Numbered from the stretch's first letter, positions 1-8,502 are shown. The stretch: 11,552 nt of DNA from Candidatus Hermodarchaeota archaeon (GCA_016839995.1 JAEOTD010000127.1:1-11552); one strand, 5' to 3'. Notes: a model not told the origin generated them from the sequence alone. Translations and numbers: made by a program.

Positions 1-2748
1 AACAAGAGAGGTTATATCTTGCCGGGATCCTCCCAAGGCGCGTAGAATGGCATATTCGGTTTTTCTTTCTGAGACAATTGTACTGACAAACACCGTCAAA
101 GCAACGACACTAATTGCCAGTGACGCTAGGAAGCCGACGGAGAGAAGTCCCATTATGCCTTGGGAAAACAAGTAACCATCAGGATAAGCTTCTTCCAAGT
201 CAAAGGTGTATGGTGACCACGTTTGATAAACAAAGTCCAGAGATTCTACTTCTTCTTGGGCGTCTTCGATAGTGTGTAAGGGATTCAGGTTAGCCAAGAA
301 TAATCGGGAAGTATCTGTTATGGCATAGGGGTCGAAAGAGGGAATTTCGACAAGAAGGTAATGTTGATGACATAACGCAAAGGGATTGCTGCGTTGAAAG
401 CCAAAACCAGGATTGGGTGTGGGTACAAACTGGGGATCGGATGGATTCGTATAGCCCAGGCCCGGCGCCTTATTCATAATTCCCACAATATCAAACAGTT
501 TGAAGTCAACCACAAATGTTCGTTGGTCTCGTACTCGAATGGGAATCGTGTCTCCAACCCTTCGATTGTAAATCGAGGCAATATATGTGGGAATAATGAT
601 TCCATCGCGATTGGCGGCAAGTCGGCTAAAGACTGTTCGATAATCATCACCAACCATACTCGTTTCGTCCCAGTTTCCAACTTCGGCGTACGCCAAGGGA
701 TCCACCCCAAGGAGTTTCAAGTCAGTCTCTCCAATTTCTGCTTGAACTTCAATGAAGGCAGTAGCAGTGTCGACGTGGGGAAGAGCAGTGATTTCATTAA
801 CTCGACTAGCCAAAACGCGATCCGAATAAACGTGAATATCACTACCAACATAGTAGTTTACCTGTTGATCAAGATGGGCATGGTAAGTCTGCGCCTCAAC
901 AGCGGAGAAAATTGTAATTGAGAATGTTAGAAGTAATATCATGAGTAAGGGGACAACCCGTGTGCGCTGCACTCTCATTGATTTTGCAAAGATGTGCCTT
1001 TTTTGACCAACTGCAGGAGAGAATACGCGGGAAAAGGCAGCTATCCCTGGGCGAATTAGGCGGGCGAGTGCATCAGTGAGAAGAATCCAAAATCCCACTA
1101 CGATAAGAAAGAAAACAAGTGCCTGGTTTACAGAGATTGGGACAGTTAGCACAAAGTAGGTTAGGGGTATTGTAACTAAAACGATAACTAGTGCATAAAG
1201 AAGTTGGAGTCGTGGATTTTGTCTCCAATGAGAATTCGTTTCTCGTAGTTCGGCGTATATTTCAGCCCTGAGGAAGGATTGAGTCTTCATGAGAATATAG
1301 ATTACAGCCGGAATTATGCACACTAATCCAGCGATTACCCAGGTCGTGAGATTAATCGTTGTTAGACTTAGATAACGGAGAATGCTCAATGGGTTGAACA
1401 AGAGAAACGAAGAGGCTGAGGGAATCAGCGCTCCGAGCAGCGTACCGAGGAGTCCACCCAATACTGTGCCAATTAACGCTAAAATCAGAAATTCAACCAT
1501 TAGTATAGAATAGAGTTGTTGGTAGCTTGCTCCACGGGATCGAAGAATTCCTAATTCAGATCGACGGTTCGAAAGAAAAAGGGACGCAGTAAAGGTTGTC
1601 AAAAGAACAGAAAGGATAACCATTGGTAGGACTAAAAACACCATGGTCTGTCTTTCTAAATAGACAGCGATGTACTCCTGTAAGAAATTAAGCTGATCCC
1701 GTCCTCCAATAGATACGCTGTATTGTAATTGGATATCCGTGTATAAACGTTCGAAGATTCGGATAATTTCATCAAACCCAACGTAATGGAAGTGAGCAGG
1801 ATCAATTTCTACTAGTAAACGGGGAAACATTACATCTAGAGTAATTTGATCAAAGGTCTCATTATCCAGTACGCCATCGGATACAATCACGCTATCATAC
1901 CAGCCGAAGACTGATTCTGAATCCCATAGTGGGTTCCAGTTACGTCGAAGCTGAGTTGGAAATGATTCGAGAAGTGGTTCGAGGCGTGGAATTACGTCAT
2001 AGATTCCGGCAACACGTAACCCATTGAGGTGGGTCACATTAAGTGCCCCAATAGTACTTGTTCTCTGATAATCACGGGCAACAGACAAATCAATAGTACT
2101 TCCAACCGTCAATTGTCGTCCTGTTACGTCCTCCAAATCTTCAACTACATGCTGGCTAACAAGAACGCTTCCCACGGATAGACGGAATTGACCAGCGATA
2201 ATCTGAAAAGATCGTTCAGCCCGGCTAAGGAAGGTATTGTCCACAAAAAATACCTGGCAATCTTTAATCCCTCGCGCGTATGGATAGGGATTATAGGTGT
2301 CACTAGGAATCCTGTGAGTAGAATCAATTAGCGCAATTGAACTGTAGACAATATGCGATGAGAGCGTTGTTACCTGCTCATCCACATATTGCTTCACTGG
2401 AAAAATGGTATGGGGATTATCTTCACCAGTGCTTGGGGTTTGCACACAGTAGTAATGGAATGATAGACTAGCAAAATAATCGTCAACCGCAACACGTGCC
2501 CCTGTTTCAGTCCATACAAACACAGAACTGATTAGGGCAACTCCAATCATAACGCCAATAAGTAAACTGATTGAACGCCGTTTATTATGTCGAATCCCGT
2601 TGATAACATACCTAGTTACATAGAGTCGCCGTCCAAGCCCACTAGTCTTAGGTTGTCTTTGGTTAGCAGTAACAATTGATACCTCCGTGCTCGGAGATTG
2701 ACTGTTTGTTTCAGATTGGCTAACCAAAAGTCTCTCCTTCTTTGTCAT
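1..2748 (-). CDS. FtsX/MacB-like ABC transporter permease B (C-terminus cut by window edge)
   Basis: This frame was read triplet by triplet and is open from ATG 2748 to base 1 (916 codons). It leaves the window before its stop, so the gene is cut, not broken. It is a paralogue of permease A: one N-terminal TM helix (about residues 60-79), a large extracellular domain (about 80-365), TM helices from about 368 to 540, another near 596-617, a second extracellular domain (about 618-860) and a TM helix near 864-893. The FtsX coupling motifs RRSELGILRSRGAS (about 394) and TEYAILRALG (about 897) match RRSEVAILRARGAS and TEYAIMRAVG in permease A. Roughly 90 residues, with the last TM helices, should lie beyond the edge. 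It follows ATPase 2 by 4 nt. ATG 2748 has a GTGA 4 nt upstream. An in-frame TTG at 2727 has a better GAAGGAG at 2734-2740 with a 6-nt spacer and may be the true start. The substrate is unknown. Confidence 0.9.
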   Translation of the reverse strand, partial: MTKKERLLVSQSETNSQSPSTEVSIVTANQRQPKTSGLGRRLYVTRYVINGIRHNKRRSISLLIGVMIGVALISSVFVWTETGARVAVDDYFASLSFHYYCVQTPSTGEDNPHTIFPVKQYVDEQVTTLSSHIVYSSIALIDSTHRIPSDTYNPYPYARGIKDCQVFFVDNTFLSRAERSFQIIAGQFRLSVGSVLVSQHVVEDLEDVTGRQLTVGSTIDLSVARDYQRTSTIGALNVTHLNGLRVAGIYDVIPRLEPLLESFPTQLRRNWNPLWDSESVFGWYDSVIVSDGVLDNETFDQITLDVMFPRLLVEIDPAHFHYVGFDEIIRIFERLYTDIQLQYSVSIGGRDQLNFLQEYIAVYLERQTMVFLVLPMVILSVLLTTFTASLFLSNRRSELGILRSRGASYQQLYSILMVEFLILALIGTVLGGLLGTLLGALIPSASSFLLFNPLSILRYLSLTTINLTTWVIAGLVCIIPAVIYILMKTQSFLRAEIYAELRETNSHWRQNPRLQLLYALVIVLVTIPLTYFVLTVPISVNQALVFFLIVVGFWILLTDALARLIRPGIAAFSRVFSPAVGQKRHIFAKSMRVQRTRVVPLLMILLLTFSITIFSAVEAQTYHAHLDQQVNYYVGSDIHVYSDRVLASRVNEITALPHVDTATAFIEVQAEIGETDLKLLGVDPLAYAEVGNWDETSMVGDDYRTVFSRLAANRDGIIIPTYIASIYNRRVGDTIPIRVRDQRTFVVDFKLFDIVGIMNKAPGLGYTNPSDPQFVPTPNPGFGFQRSNPFALCHQHYLLVEIPSFDPYAITDTSRLFLANLNPLHTIEDAQEEVESLDFVYQTWSPYTFDLEEAYPDGYLFSQGIMGLLSVGFLASLAISVVALTVFVSTIVSERKTEYAILRALGGSRQDITSLV

Positions 2749-2752
2749 ATTT

Positions 2753-3769
2753 TCACAATGCTGTACCACAACTAGGACACGTCACTCGGCTAGATGCTAC
2801 GAGTTTTCCACAAATTCGGCAAGTGACTAGCCGCACTTCCACGGCCACGGCATCTTCAATTAATGACGGGGTGAGAATAATTCGTCCATCATCAATATCT
2901 ACTTGGAACCGGCGTGGACTCCCCAAGTCCTTCAAGATGTTTTGGGGGAGGGGTAATCGATCTTGGTTATCAACTTCCAATACACGGGTTCTTTCAAGTT
3001 GTCTTAAATGAACTCCTGCATCATGTGTCCCACTGATGATTCCATCCCGGAGTTCCAGTGTTCGGCGTGCTTTTGAGGCAATTAATTGGCTGTGTGTAAC
3101 GATGAGGAACGCAGTTCCATATTGGTTATTGAGTTCCTTAAAGAGGTCGAGAATTTCTTCGGCGTTAATGAGATCAAGATCCCCAGTTGGTTCATCAGCG
3201 AGAACAAGAGCAGGATTATTCATTAACGCACAGGCAATAGCAACCCGTTGCCGTTCGCCTCCGGATAATTTCGCAGGGATATGATTCATTCGAGGTTTCA
3301 GTCCAACAGCTTCTAAAAGTTCTGTTGACCGTTCTTGACGCCAAGTTTTGGGTAGACCAGCAATGCGGGCACTTAGTTCCACATTTTGTATTGCTGTAAG
3401 ATGAGAAAGGAGATTATCAACTTGAAAAACAAACCCAATGAATCCACGCCGGGCATTGGTTATGTTTTGTTCTTCCAGCTTGGCGATGTCTTGTTTAATG
3501 TTGGACCAATAGACTTGACCTGCACTGGGACGAAGGCTTCCACCCAAAAGGTTCACCAGGGTTGTTTTTCCACTCCCTGAAGGTCCAACAACAGCAACGA
3601 TCTCGCCCTGGAAGATTTGAAAGGACACACCCCGTAAAGCAACCGTTTCTATGTCACCAGTTTGATAGATTTTATAGACGTCATTAGCCATCAAGACTAG
3701 ATCTTCGGGGACTTCAGCGAATTCTTCTTCTTTGACCAAACCGCTGATGAGATTATTACGTGCAGCCAT
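2753..3769 (-). CDS. ABC transporter ATPase 2 with AbrB-like segment and C-terminal zinc ribbon
   Basis: This is the ATP-hydrolysing subunit of a LolD/MacB-type ABC system, acting at the cytoplasmic face of the membrane with an FtsX-like permease. Visible motifs are Walker A GPSGSGKT (62-69), Q-loop Gln116, signature LSGGE (168-172), Walker B ending ADE (191-193), D-loop near 197-199 and H-loop His226. All catalytic residues are present. At 338 aa it is about 100 residues longer than a usual LolD-type protein. The extra length is an N-terminal extension of about 25 residues and a C-terminal tail. The tail holds a segment (about 262-303, with RLPLPQNILKDLG then DDGRIILTP) that resembles a SpoVT/AbrB/MazE hairpin, then Cys317-x2-Cys320-x10-Cys331-x2-Cys334, a zinc ribbon. 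The ATPase and zinc ribbon calls are firm; the AbrB call is by eye. It starts 18 nt after permease A, with GTGA 6 nt before ATG, and stops 4 nt before permease B. Confidence 0.93.
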   Translation of the reverse strand: MAARNNLISGLVKEEEFAEVPEDLVLMANDVYKIYQTGDIETVALRGVSFQIFQGEIVAVVGPSGSGKTTLVNLLGGSLRPSAGQVYWSNIKQDIAKLEEQNITNARRGFIGFVFQVDNLLSHLTAIQNVELSARIAGLPKTWRQERSTELLEAVGLKPRMNHIPAKLSGGERQRVAIACALMNNPALVLADEPTGDLDLINAEEILDLFKELNNQYGTAFLIVTHSQLIASKARRTLELRDGIISGTHDAGVHLRQLERTRVLEVDNQDRLPLPQNILKDLGSPRRFQVDIDDGRIILTPSLIEDAVAVEVRLVTCRICGKLVASSRVTCPSCGTAL

Positions 3770-3787
3770 GATTTTTCACTCATTTGA

Positions 3788-6697
3788 TTATAGATTACGA
3801 AGGACTTTTCCGACATTTGTTCGCCCAGCTCGTCGGGCAGGAATATACGTTCCGAGACCAATTCCAAGGAGTACGATACCAAGCACTGCAAGTAGCAGTA
3901 GTAGGGGAACACTAAGATGAAATGGTATTACAAATGGAAAGGGTGAGAGCCCCAGTAAGATGAACATTATTAACCATGAGAAGAAAAAGCCGAGGAATAA
4001 GGCCACAAGGAAAGACGTTAGGATAAGACCCACAAATTCCCCTATGACTATTGCACTGATTTGCCGTTGAGTACTTCCCACAGCCCGCATGATGGCATAT
4101 TCGGTTTGCCGTTCGGTGACGATGATACCGACGAAGAGGATTAGGGTGATGATACTGATAATGACGCAGGCTAAGAACCCGATTGTGAGCAGGCTTACCA
4201 CACCTCTGTTGAAGATATAGCCTTCTTGATAATCTTCCTCTAACGAGTAGGTCATTGGAGAATAGACTGCAGAGGGAAAACCTAGATTGGATACTCGCTG
4301 CTGGATCCTTTCAACATTCGCAGTTTCAGAAACACTAGCTAACATGAGCCGCGTATTGGTCATGTTGCGATTAATCAAAAAACGGCTGTTGATGAGGGCA
4401 TAAATTTGGGGTTCTTGAAATTGAAAACCGTCTGTTGGATCAGGTGTGCGAGTCGGATCATCGGGATCGAAATACCCCAATCCTGGAGTACTACGACCCA
4501 ATCCGATAATGCGGAATGCCGCTTCCCCCCAGATTCCTGCTCCTTGTTGATGAACAGTAACGACAACACTTTCACCCACAGTTTTTGAGAGTTGGTCTGC
4601 TAAAGTCCAAGGAAGGATAATTCCATTTGAATTATTGTGAAGTGTGTGTAGTACCGTAAACGGCGCTTCTCCCACCATACTGGTAGGATTCCAGTTACTT
4701 GTAATCACGTTGGATTCTACATCGATGCCGTAGATTGTAATTGATACCGGACCGATTGTTCCTGTTGTGTAGATGAGTGCCGTGACTGAATTGACGTCAG
4801 GAATGCTCAGGACGTCAGTTGTGTAATTATGGTGAACGAATCCACTTTCAATTCGTAGATCCGCGCCCATGCAATAGCTAACCTGTGTGAATACATTATC
4901 TTGAACTGTTTGTGCTTCAACCACTGCAAACACCGTTATGGAGAAAGTTAGGGTCAGTATTAGGAGGAGCGGCACGATGCGTTGGCGTCGTGTTCGCATA
5001 CTCTTTTCGAAGATGAAAGTCTTCTCTCCAAACAGAGGTTGAAAGCTTCGTGTTATTCCTGCTATGAGTTGACGAACGATACGTGAGCCAATATCACTAA
5101 ACAGCGTCCATACAATTACTGAGTAGACGAAGAGGACAACTGCCAGTAAAGGAGTAACAGGAATGAAAAAAACAGCCACTATCAAAAAACTGAGTAGAGC
5201 ACCAGCAGCTATTGAGTATATTATTGTGATACTCAAATCTGCTTCGGCAACCGGAGCTGTGCCCACCATGGCTTCATAGATTTCAGCGCGTAGAAACGTT
5301 CGCACGTGAGCAGTCGTGAAAATCAGAGGAGGGATGAGACATGTCAGAAACGCAAGTATCGAGATTAGGGGATCTATCCGCGCATATGTAAGATAATGAT
5401 AGAATATGGTTGGATCAAATTGTAGGAACCCAATGGAAGCAGGGATTAATGAACCTAGAACCAGGCTAAGCACCATTCCTAAGCAAAGCGCAATTGTACC
5501 GATGAACATGAATTCGAAGATGAAAGCAGCATAGAGTTGTTGAAAACTGGCTCCTCTCGCCCGTAGAATGGCAACTTCAGAGCGACGACCACTAAGAAAA
5601 AGGGTTGTGGCAAAAATTGTCAATAATATCGATAATAAGATGACTGGTAAGGTTAAGATAGCCATCATTTGTCGAGACTGACTGGCTGCAATATATTGTT
5701 CTAACAGAAAAACTTGGTCTTCTCCATTTACGGCAATTCGTCGCGGATACTGGAACTGCAACCTGAATTGTAGCGAGCGTATTGCTTCGGGTACATTTTC
5801 CAATCCAGCAGCTGACACTTCCAGAGGATTAAGCTGGACAAGAAGAATGGGGTAAAGAAAATTGGTCGTTAGTGTGTCTCGTTGATTTGAAGTTAATTGG
5901 TCGTAATGCATGATGATGCCATCATTCCAGCCAAAAATACTCTCATGGATAGATCCAGGATAGTTCGACCGATATGTTCGTCCAGCTGCGTTGTAAAGAA
6001 CGGTGTCACTCTGGGTGATATTGTAGATTCCTACAACGAGGAGATTTGTACTGGTGAATGGTTGTAGGTCACCAAGTGTTGTAGGTTCTCTATAGATTGA
6101 AGCGATTGTGATGTTGATGTAACTACCTACAGAAATCGTTTGATTTAGAATCAGGTCAGCCTCTTCGACAACCCGTGAGCTTACTAAACATTCACCGGGA
6201 GATAACTCTAATACACCGTCAAATTCAAACTGGGTTGTTACTCGGTGAAGGAAGTTATTATCAACAAAAAAGGTTTGAAAATCTTTTATTCCACGAGGAT
6301 AGGGATGGGGGAGGTATGGAGTTGATGAATTCCAGTTGGTGCTATTGCAGAATCCCACAGAATGATAAATAATATCAGAATTCTGATATTCAACTTGTGT
6401 TGTAAACCAATTTTCCACATCAAATATGAAGTTGGTGTCAATGGGTGAATCGAATACTTGTTGAACACTATATTGGTAGGTATTTTTGTCAAAGTATTCA
6501 ACAGTTGCTACACGTGAGTCAGTTCCAGTCCATACAAAGACAGAAGAGACCAATGCAACGGCAATTAGAATTCCGATTAGTAGGCTGAAGAACCGGGTTT
6601 TATGTTTTCGAATACTGTTTCCAACATAACTAATGACGTACCAACGGCTCCCAGTGGTATTTGGTGCAATCGTAGGCTGAGAACTAGCTGCGCTCAC
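3788..6697 (-). CDS. FtsX/MacB-like ABC transporter permease A
   Basis: This 969-aa membrane subunit pairs with the ATPases of the operon. The layout is that of two FtsX units in one chain: TM1 (about 37-56), extracellular domain 1 (about 60-340), TM helices at about 345-369, 388-415 and 443-462, two more at about 490-512 and 515-535, another at about 574-594, extracellular domain 2 (about 596-830), and three C-terminal TM helices (about 832-860, 883-912 and 928-952). FtsX coupling motifs follow TM segments: RRSEVAILRARGAS (371-384) and TEYAIMRAVG (865-874). The chain ends with the family-typical IPARRAGRTNVGKVLRNL. Proteins of this class move extracellular domains using ATP instead of passing solutes through a channel. 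The start is GTG 6697, overlapping the stop of ATPase 1 (GTGA), with a strong GGAGGAG 5 nt upstream. Eight N-glycosylation sequons fall in the predicted outside domains. The substrate is unknown. Confidence 0.95.
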   Translation of the reverse strand: MSAASSQPTIAPNTTGSRWYVISYVGNSIRKHKTRFFSLLIGILIAVALVSSVFVWTGTDSRVATVEYFDKNTYQYSVQQVFDSPIDTNFIFDVENWFTTQVEYQNSDIIYHSVGFCNSTNWNSSTPYLPHPYPRGIKDFQTFFVDNNFLHRVTTQFEFDGVLELSPGECLVSSRVVEEADLILNQTISVGSYINITIASIYREPTTLGDLQPFTSTNLLVVGIYNITQSDTVLYNAAGRTYRSNYPGSIHESIFGWNDGIIMHYDQLTSNQRDTLTTNFLYPILLVQLNPLEVSAAGLENVPEAIRSLQFRLQFQYPRRIAVNGEDQVFLLEQYIAASQSRQMMAILTLPVILLSILLTIFATTLFLSGRRSEVAILRARGASFQQLYAAFIFEFMFIGTIALCLGMVLSLVLGSLIPASIGFLQFDPTIFYHYLTYARIDPLISILAFLTCLIPPLIFTTAHVRTFLRAEIYEAMVGTAPVAEADLSITIIYSIAAGALLSFLIVAVFFIPVTPLLAVVLFVYSVIVWTLFSDIGSRIVRQLIAGITRSFQPLFGEKTFIFEKSMRTRRQRIVPLLLILTLTFSITVFAVVEAQTVQDNVFTQVSYCMGADLRIESGFVHHNYTTDVLSIPDVNSVTALIYTTGTIGPVSITIYGIDVESNVITSNWNPTSMVGEAPFTVLHTLHNNSNGIILPWTLADQLSKTVGESVVVTVHQQGAGIWGEAAFRIIGLGRSTPGLGYFDPDDPTRTPDPTDGFQFQEPQIYALINSRFLINRNMTNTRLMLASVSETANVERIQQRVSNLGFPSAVYSPMTYSLEEDYQEGYIFNRGVVSLLTIGFLACVIISIITLILFVGIIVTERQTEYAIMRAVGSTQRQISAIVIGEFVGLILTSFLVALFLGFFFSWLIMFILLGLSPFPFVIPFHLSVPLLLLLAVLGIVLLGIGLGTYIPARRAGRTNVGKVLRNL

Positions 6698-7425
6698 GAT
6701 TGCTCCTCCTCGGAACTGACATCACGTCCATACATTGAGGTGTCAGTGTGAAGTCTCCCATGTCGGAGAACGAGAATTCTGTCAGCAGAACTGGCAACTT
6801 CAGGATCATGGGTTGCGACGACAACGGCTTTTTGATATTTATGAGCCAAATCCTTGAAGAGCTGGATAATCTCGAGCCCTGTTGCAGTGTCTAGATTGCC
6901 CGTTGGTTCGTCAGCAAGAAGAAGTACTGGGTCATTGGCAATGGCTCGTGCAAACACAGTCCGTTGCATTTGGCCACCTGACATCTCTGCTGGATATTGT
7001 TCGGCGAAGTCTCGCATCCCTACTATATCAAGAAGATCAAGGGCTCGTTGAATTCGTTCCTTTTTCGGGATGTCTGCAAATACCATTGGAACTTCTACAT
7101 TTTCTCGAGCGTTCATTATGTCCAGAAGGTAGAAGGCTTGGAAGACTATTCCGATTTTGTCACGTCGGAGACGAGAGAGGGTTTTGTCATCCATGCCATT
7201 CACTGATTGCCCATCGATGGTAATTTCTCCATCGGTGGGTGAGTCTAAAAGGGCCATGAGATTGATGAGAGTTGTTTTTCCACTTCCACTTGTCCCCACA
7301 ATTGCGACAAATTCACCTGCGGTTACAGAAAAGTCAAGACCCTTTAGGACTTCAACTCTCAGATCCCCATCCTCATATGTCTTAAAGACATTATCACATT
7401 TGACGACGATGGATTTGGAAGGCAC
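6694..7425 (-). CDS. ABC transporter ATPase 1 (LolD/MacB-type)
   Basis: This 243-aa nucleotide-binding subunit has the usual length for the LolD/MacB family and no extra domains. It has an A-loop region near Tyr17, Walker A GTSGSGKT (44-51), Q-loop Gln96, signature MSGGQ (148-152; Met replaces the common Leu), Walker B ending ADE (171-173), D-loop GNLD (176-179) and H-loop His206. It should hydrolyse ATP at the inner face of the membrane to drive permease A, whose GTG start overlaps its stop. The start is GTG 7425. An in-frame TGA lies directly upstream (7426-7428) and blocks any longer form, and GGTG at 7432-7435 sits 6 nt before the GTG. It is the first gene of the four-gene transporter operon. 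The acidic tail DVSSEEEQS may simply reflect the overlapping ribosome-binding site of the next gene. Confidence 0.95.
   Translation of the reverse strand: MPSKSIVVKCDNVFKTYEDGDLRVEVLKGLDFSVTAGEFVAIVGTSGSGKTTLINLMALLDSPTDGEITIDGQSVNGMDDKTLSRLRRDKIGIVFQAFYLLDIMNARENVEVPMVFADIPKKERIQRALDLLDIVGMRDFAEQYPAEMSGGQMQRTVFARAIANDPVLLLADEPTGNLDTATGLEIIQLFKDLAHKYQKAVVVATHDPEVASSADRILVLRHGRLHTDTSMYGRDVSSEEEQS
6703..6709 (-). promoter_or_regulatory. Shine-Dalgarno of permease A, inside the ATPase 1 coding end
   Basis: The minus strand reads GGAGGAG, a 5-nt spacer CAATC, then the GTG start of permease A. The same bases encode the Glu-Glu-Glu tail of ATPase 1. This decides the GTG start and implies coupled translation of the two genes. 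Confidence 0.8.
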
Positions 7426-7560
7426 TCATAACACCGTTGTCTACCAATAGGAGTGAATTTGATGTATGGAGTAGGTCTCGCATTTGGCGCTTCGAGTTTT
7501 AAGTGGCTGGCATGTACAATGTTCTTCCTTAGAAGTTTCCGGTAGCTGCAGAATGCATTA
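7426..7560 (-). other. Intergenic region ahead of the ABC operon
   Basis: These 135 nt separate the oxidoreductase stop from ATPase 1, both on the minus strand. Whether the transporter has its own promoter here is unclear. The best TATA-like string on the minus strand is CTTAAAACT (7495-7503), about 70 nt from the start, and it is weak. No hairpin with a T-run is evident. The bases next to ATPase 1 hold its GGTG ribosome-binding site. Confidence 0.35.
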
Positions 7561-8502
7561 TTAAAATTTGTTTATCACAGACTTACCCATTGCTTTGACG
7601 TGATCGATTTCTTGTCCGTGTGGAAACATGAATATGAAATGTTCAACACCAATCTCTTCAAATGCTTTCAGACGGGCTCTCATCGAATCAGCTGTTCCCC
7701 AAAGGGCTTTACCAATCCTTTCCCGATATTCATCCAAAGGGACATTCCGTGTAGTGGCACTTTCTTTGATTGCCGCATTCATTTCATCTTCTGAACTGAA
7801 AAGCCGAGTCCAAAGTCCGAGAGATTTCTTAATTTCAGAGGTATCTCGATTATATTTCTTACAAAGTTTTGCCAGACGTGAAAACCTTTCTTCGAGTTCG
7901 GTGGGTGTACTCATCCAAGCGATGTTAATTCCGTCACCATATTTGGCTGTGGCGCGAAGCATGAATTCTTTTCCGTTTTGAGCCCCCACCCAAATGGGCA
8001 TGGGTGTTTGGACGGGTTTGGGATAGGCTATGACATCCCCTACTTGGTAGTGTTCCCCTTGGAATGTGAAGCGTTCATTGGTCCATATTCCACGGATGAT
8101 TTGGATAGTTTCATTCATTTGTTGGATTCGGGTTTTCGCCGAGGGGAAAGGGTACCCATATGCGTTATATTCAATTTCCTTCCATCCTGCTCCAATCCCG
8201 AACTTCAGCCGTCCTTTAGATAAGACGTCTAATGTGGCTGCCATCTTTGCCGTCAAGGCAGGGTTTCGGTAACTTTGACAAAAGACCATGCTTCCGACGT
8301 GAACCTTTGAATTGTGTTGAGTCAAGGCGGTCATTAGCAGCCATGGGTCAAGGAGTATACGATCGGTTGACTCTTTGTCTAGCATGAAATGGTCAGAAAA
8401 CCAAATTGTGCTAAACCCATTTTTTAACGCAACATCGGTGATGGCTGAAACCTCATCAAACGTGTACCCGAATTGGGGTTCTATTTGCACACCAAATTCC
8501 AT
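7561..8502 (-). CDS. LLM-class oxidoreductase, probably F420-dependent
   Basis: This 313-aa protein has normal length for a luciferase-like (bacterial luciferase/F420 reductase) TIM-barrel enzyme. Family marks include the N-terminal strand FGVQIEP (3-9), WFSDHF (34-39), the block NPALTAKMAATLDVLSKGRLKFGIGAGW (80-107), RIQQMNETIQIIRGIW (125-140), the PMPIWVGAQ strand (168-175) and the C-terminal GTADSMRARLKAFEEIGVEHFIF (269-291). Such enzymes pass hydride between reduced F420 (or FMN) and an organic substrate in the cytoplasm. F420 is inferred from the subfamily look and the archaeal setting; the substrate cannot be predicted. The start is ATG 8502, with GGTGA 6 nt upstream. It ends with tandem stops TAA TAA. 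It is divergent from the AIR-synthase-like gene and 135 nt upstream of the ABC operon. Confidence 0.9.
   Translation of the reverse strand: MEFGVQIEPQFGYTFDEVSAITDVALKNGFSTIWFSDHFMLDKESTDRILLDPWLLMTALTQHNSKVHVGSMVFCQSYRNPALTAKMAATLDVLSKGRLKFGIGAGWKEIEYNAYGYPFPSAKTRIQQMNETIQIIRGIWTNERFTFQGEHYQVGDVIAYPKPVQTPMPIWVGAQNGKEFMLRATAKYGDGINIAWMSTPTELEERFSRLAKLCKKYNRDTSEIKKSLGLWTRLFSSEDEMNAAIKESATTRNVPLDEYRERIGKALWGTADSMRARLKAFEEIGVEHFIFMFPHGQEIDHVKAMGKSVINKF

Noticed and set aside
394..921. Plus-strand open frame of 175 codons
   Set aside because: It lies wholly inside permease B on the opposite strand, has low-complexity Asn/Ser-rich content and no domain. It is a shadow frame.
1..2748. Permease B region looking like a broken or frameshifted gene
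   Set aside because: Reading every triplet of the minus frame showed no stop between ATG 2748 and base 1, and the product aligns in order with permease A. It is cut only by the window edge.
3697..3912. Minus-strand frame with MSEKS-like starts spanning the permease A/ATPase 2 junction
   Set aside because: It overlaps two well-supported genes in another frame; its ATGs are incidental.
2753..7425. Bacterial MacAB-TolC type efflux system
   Set aside because: No MacA adaptor or TolC gene is present, the permeases are far longer than MacB, and the signals are archaeal. Only the ATPase/FtsX superfamily is supported.
7550..7560. TGCA-TTC-TGCA inverted repeat after the oxidoreductase as a terminator
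   Set aside because: The stem is only 4 nt and no T-run follows; it could arise by chance.
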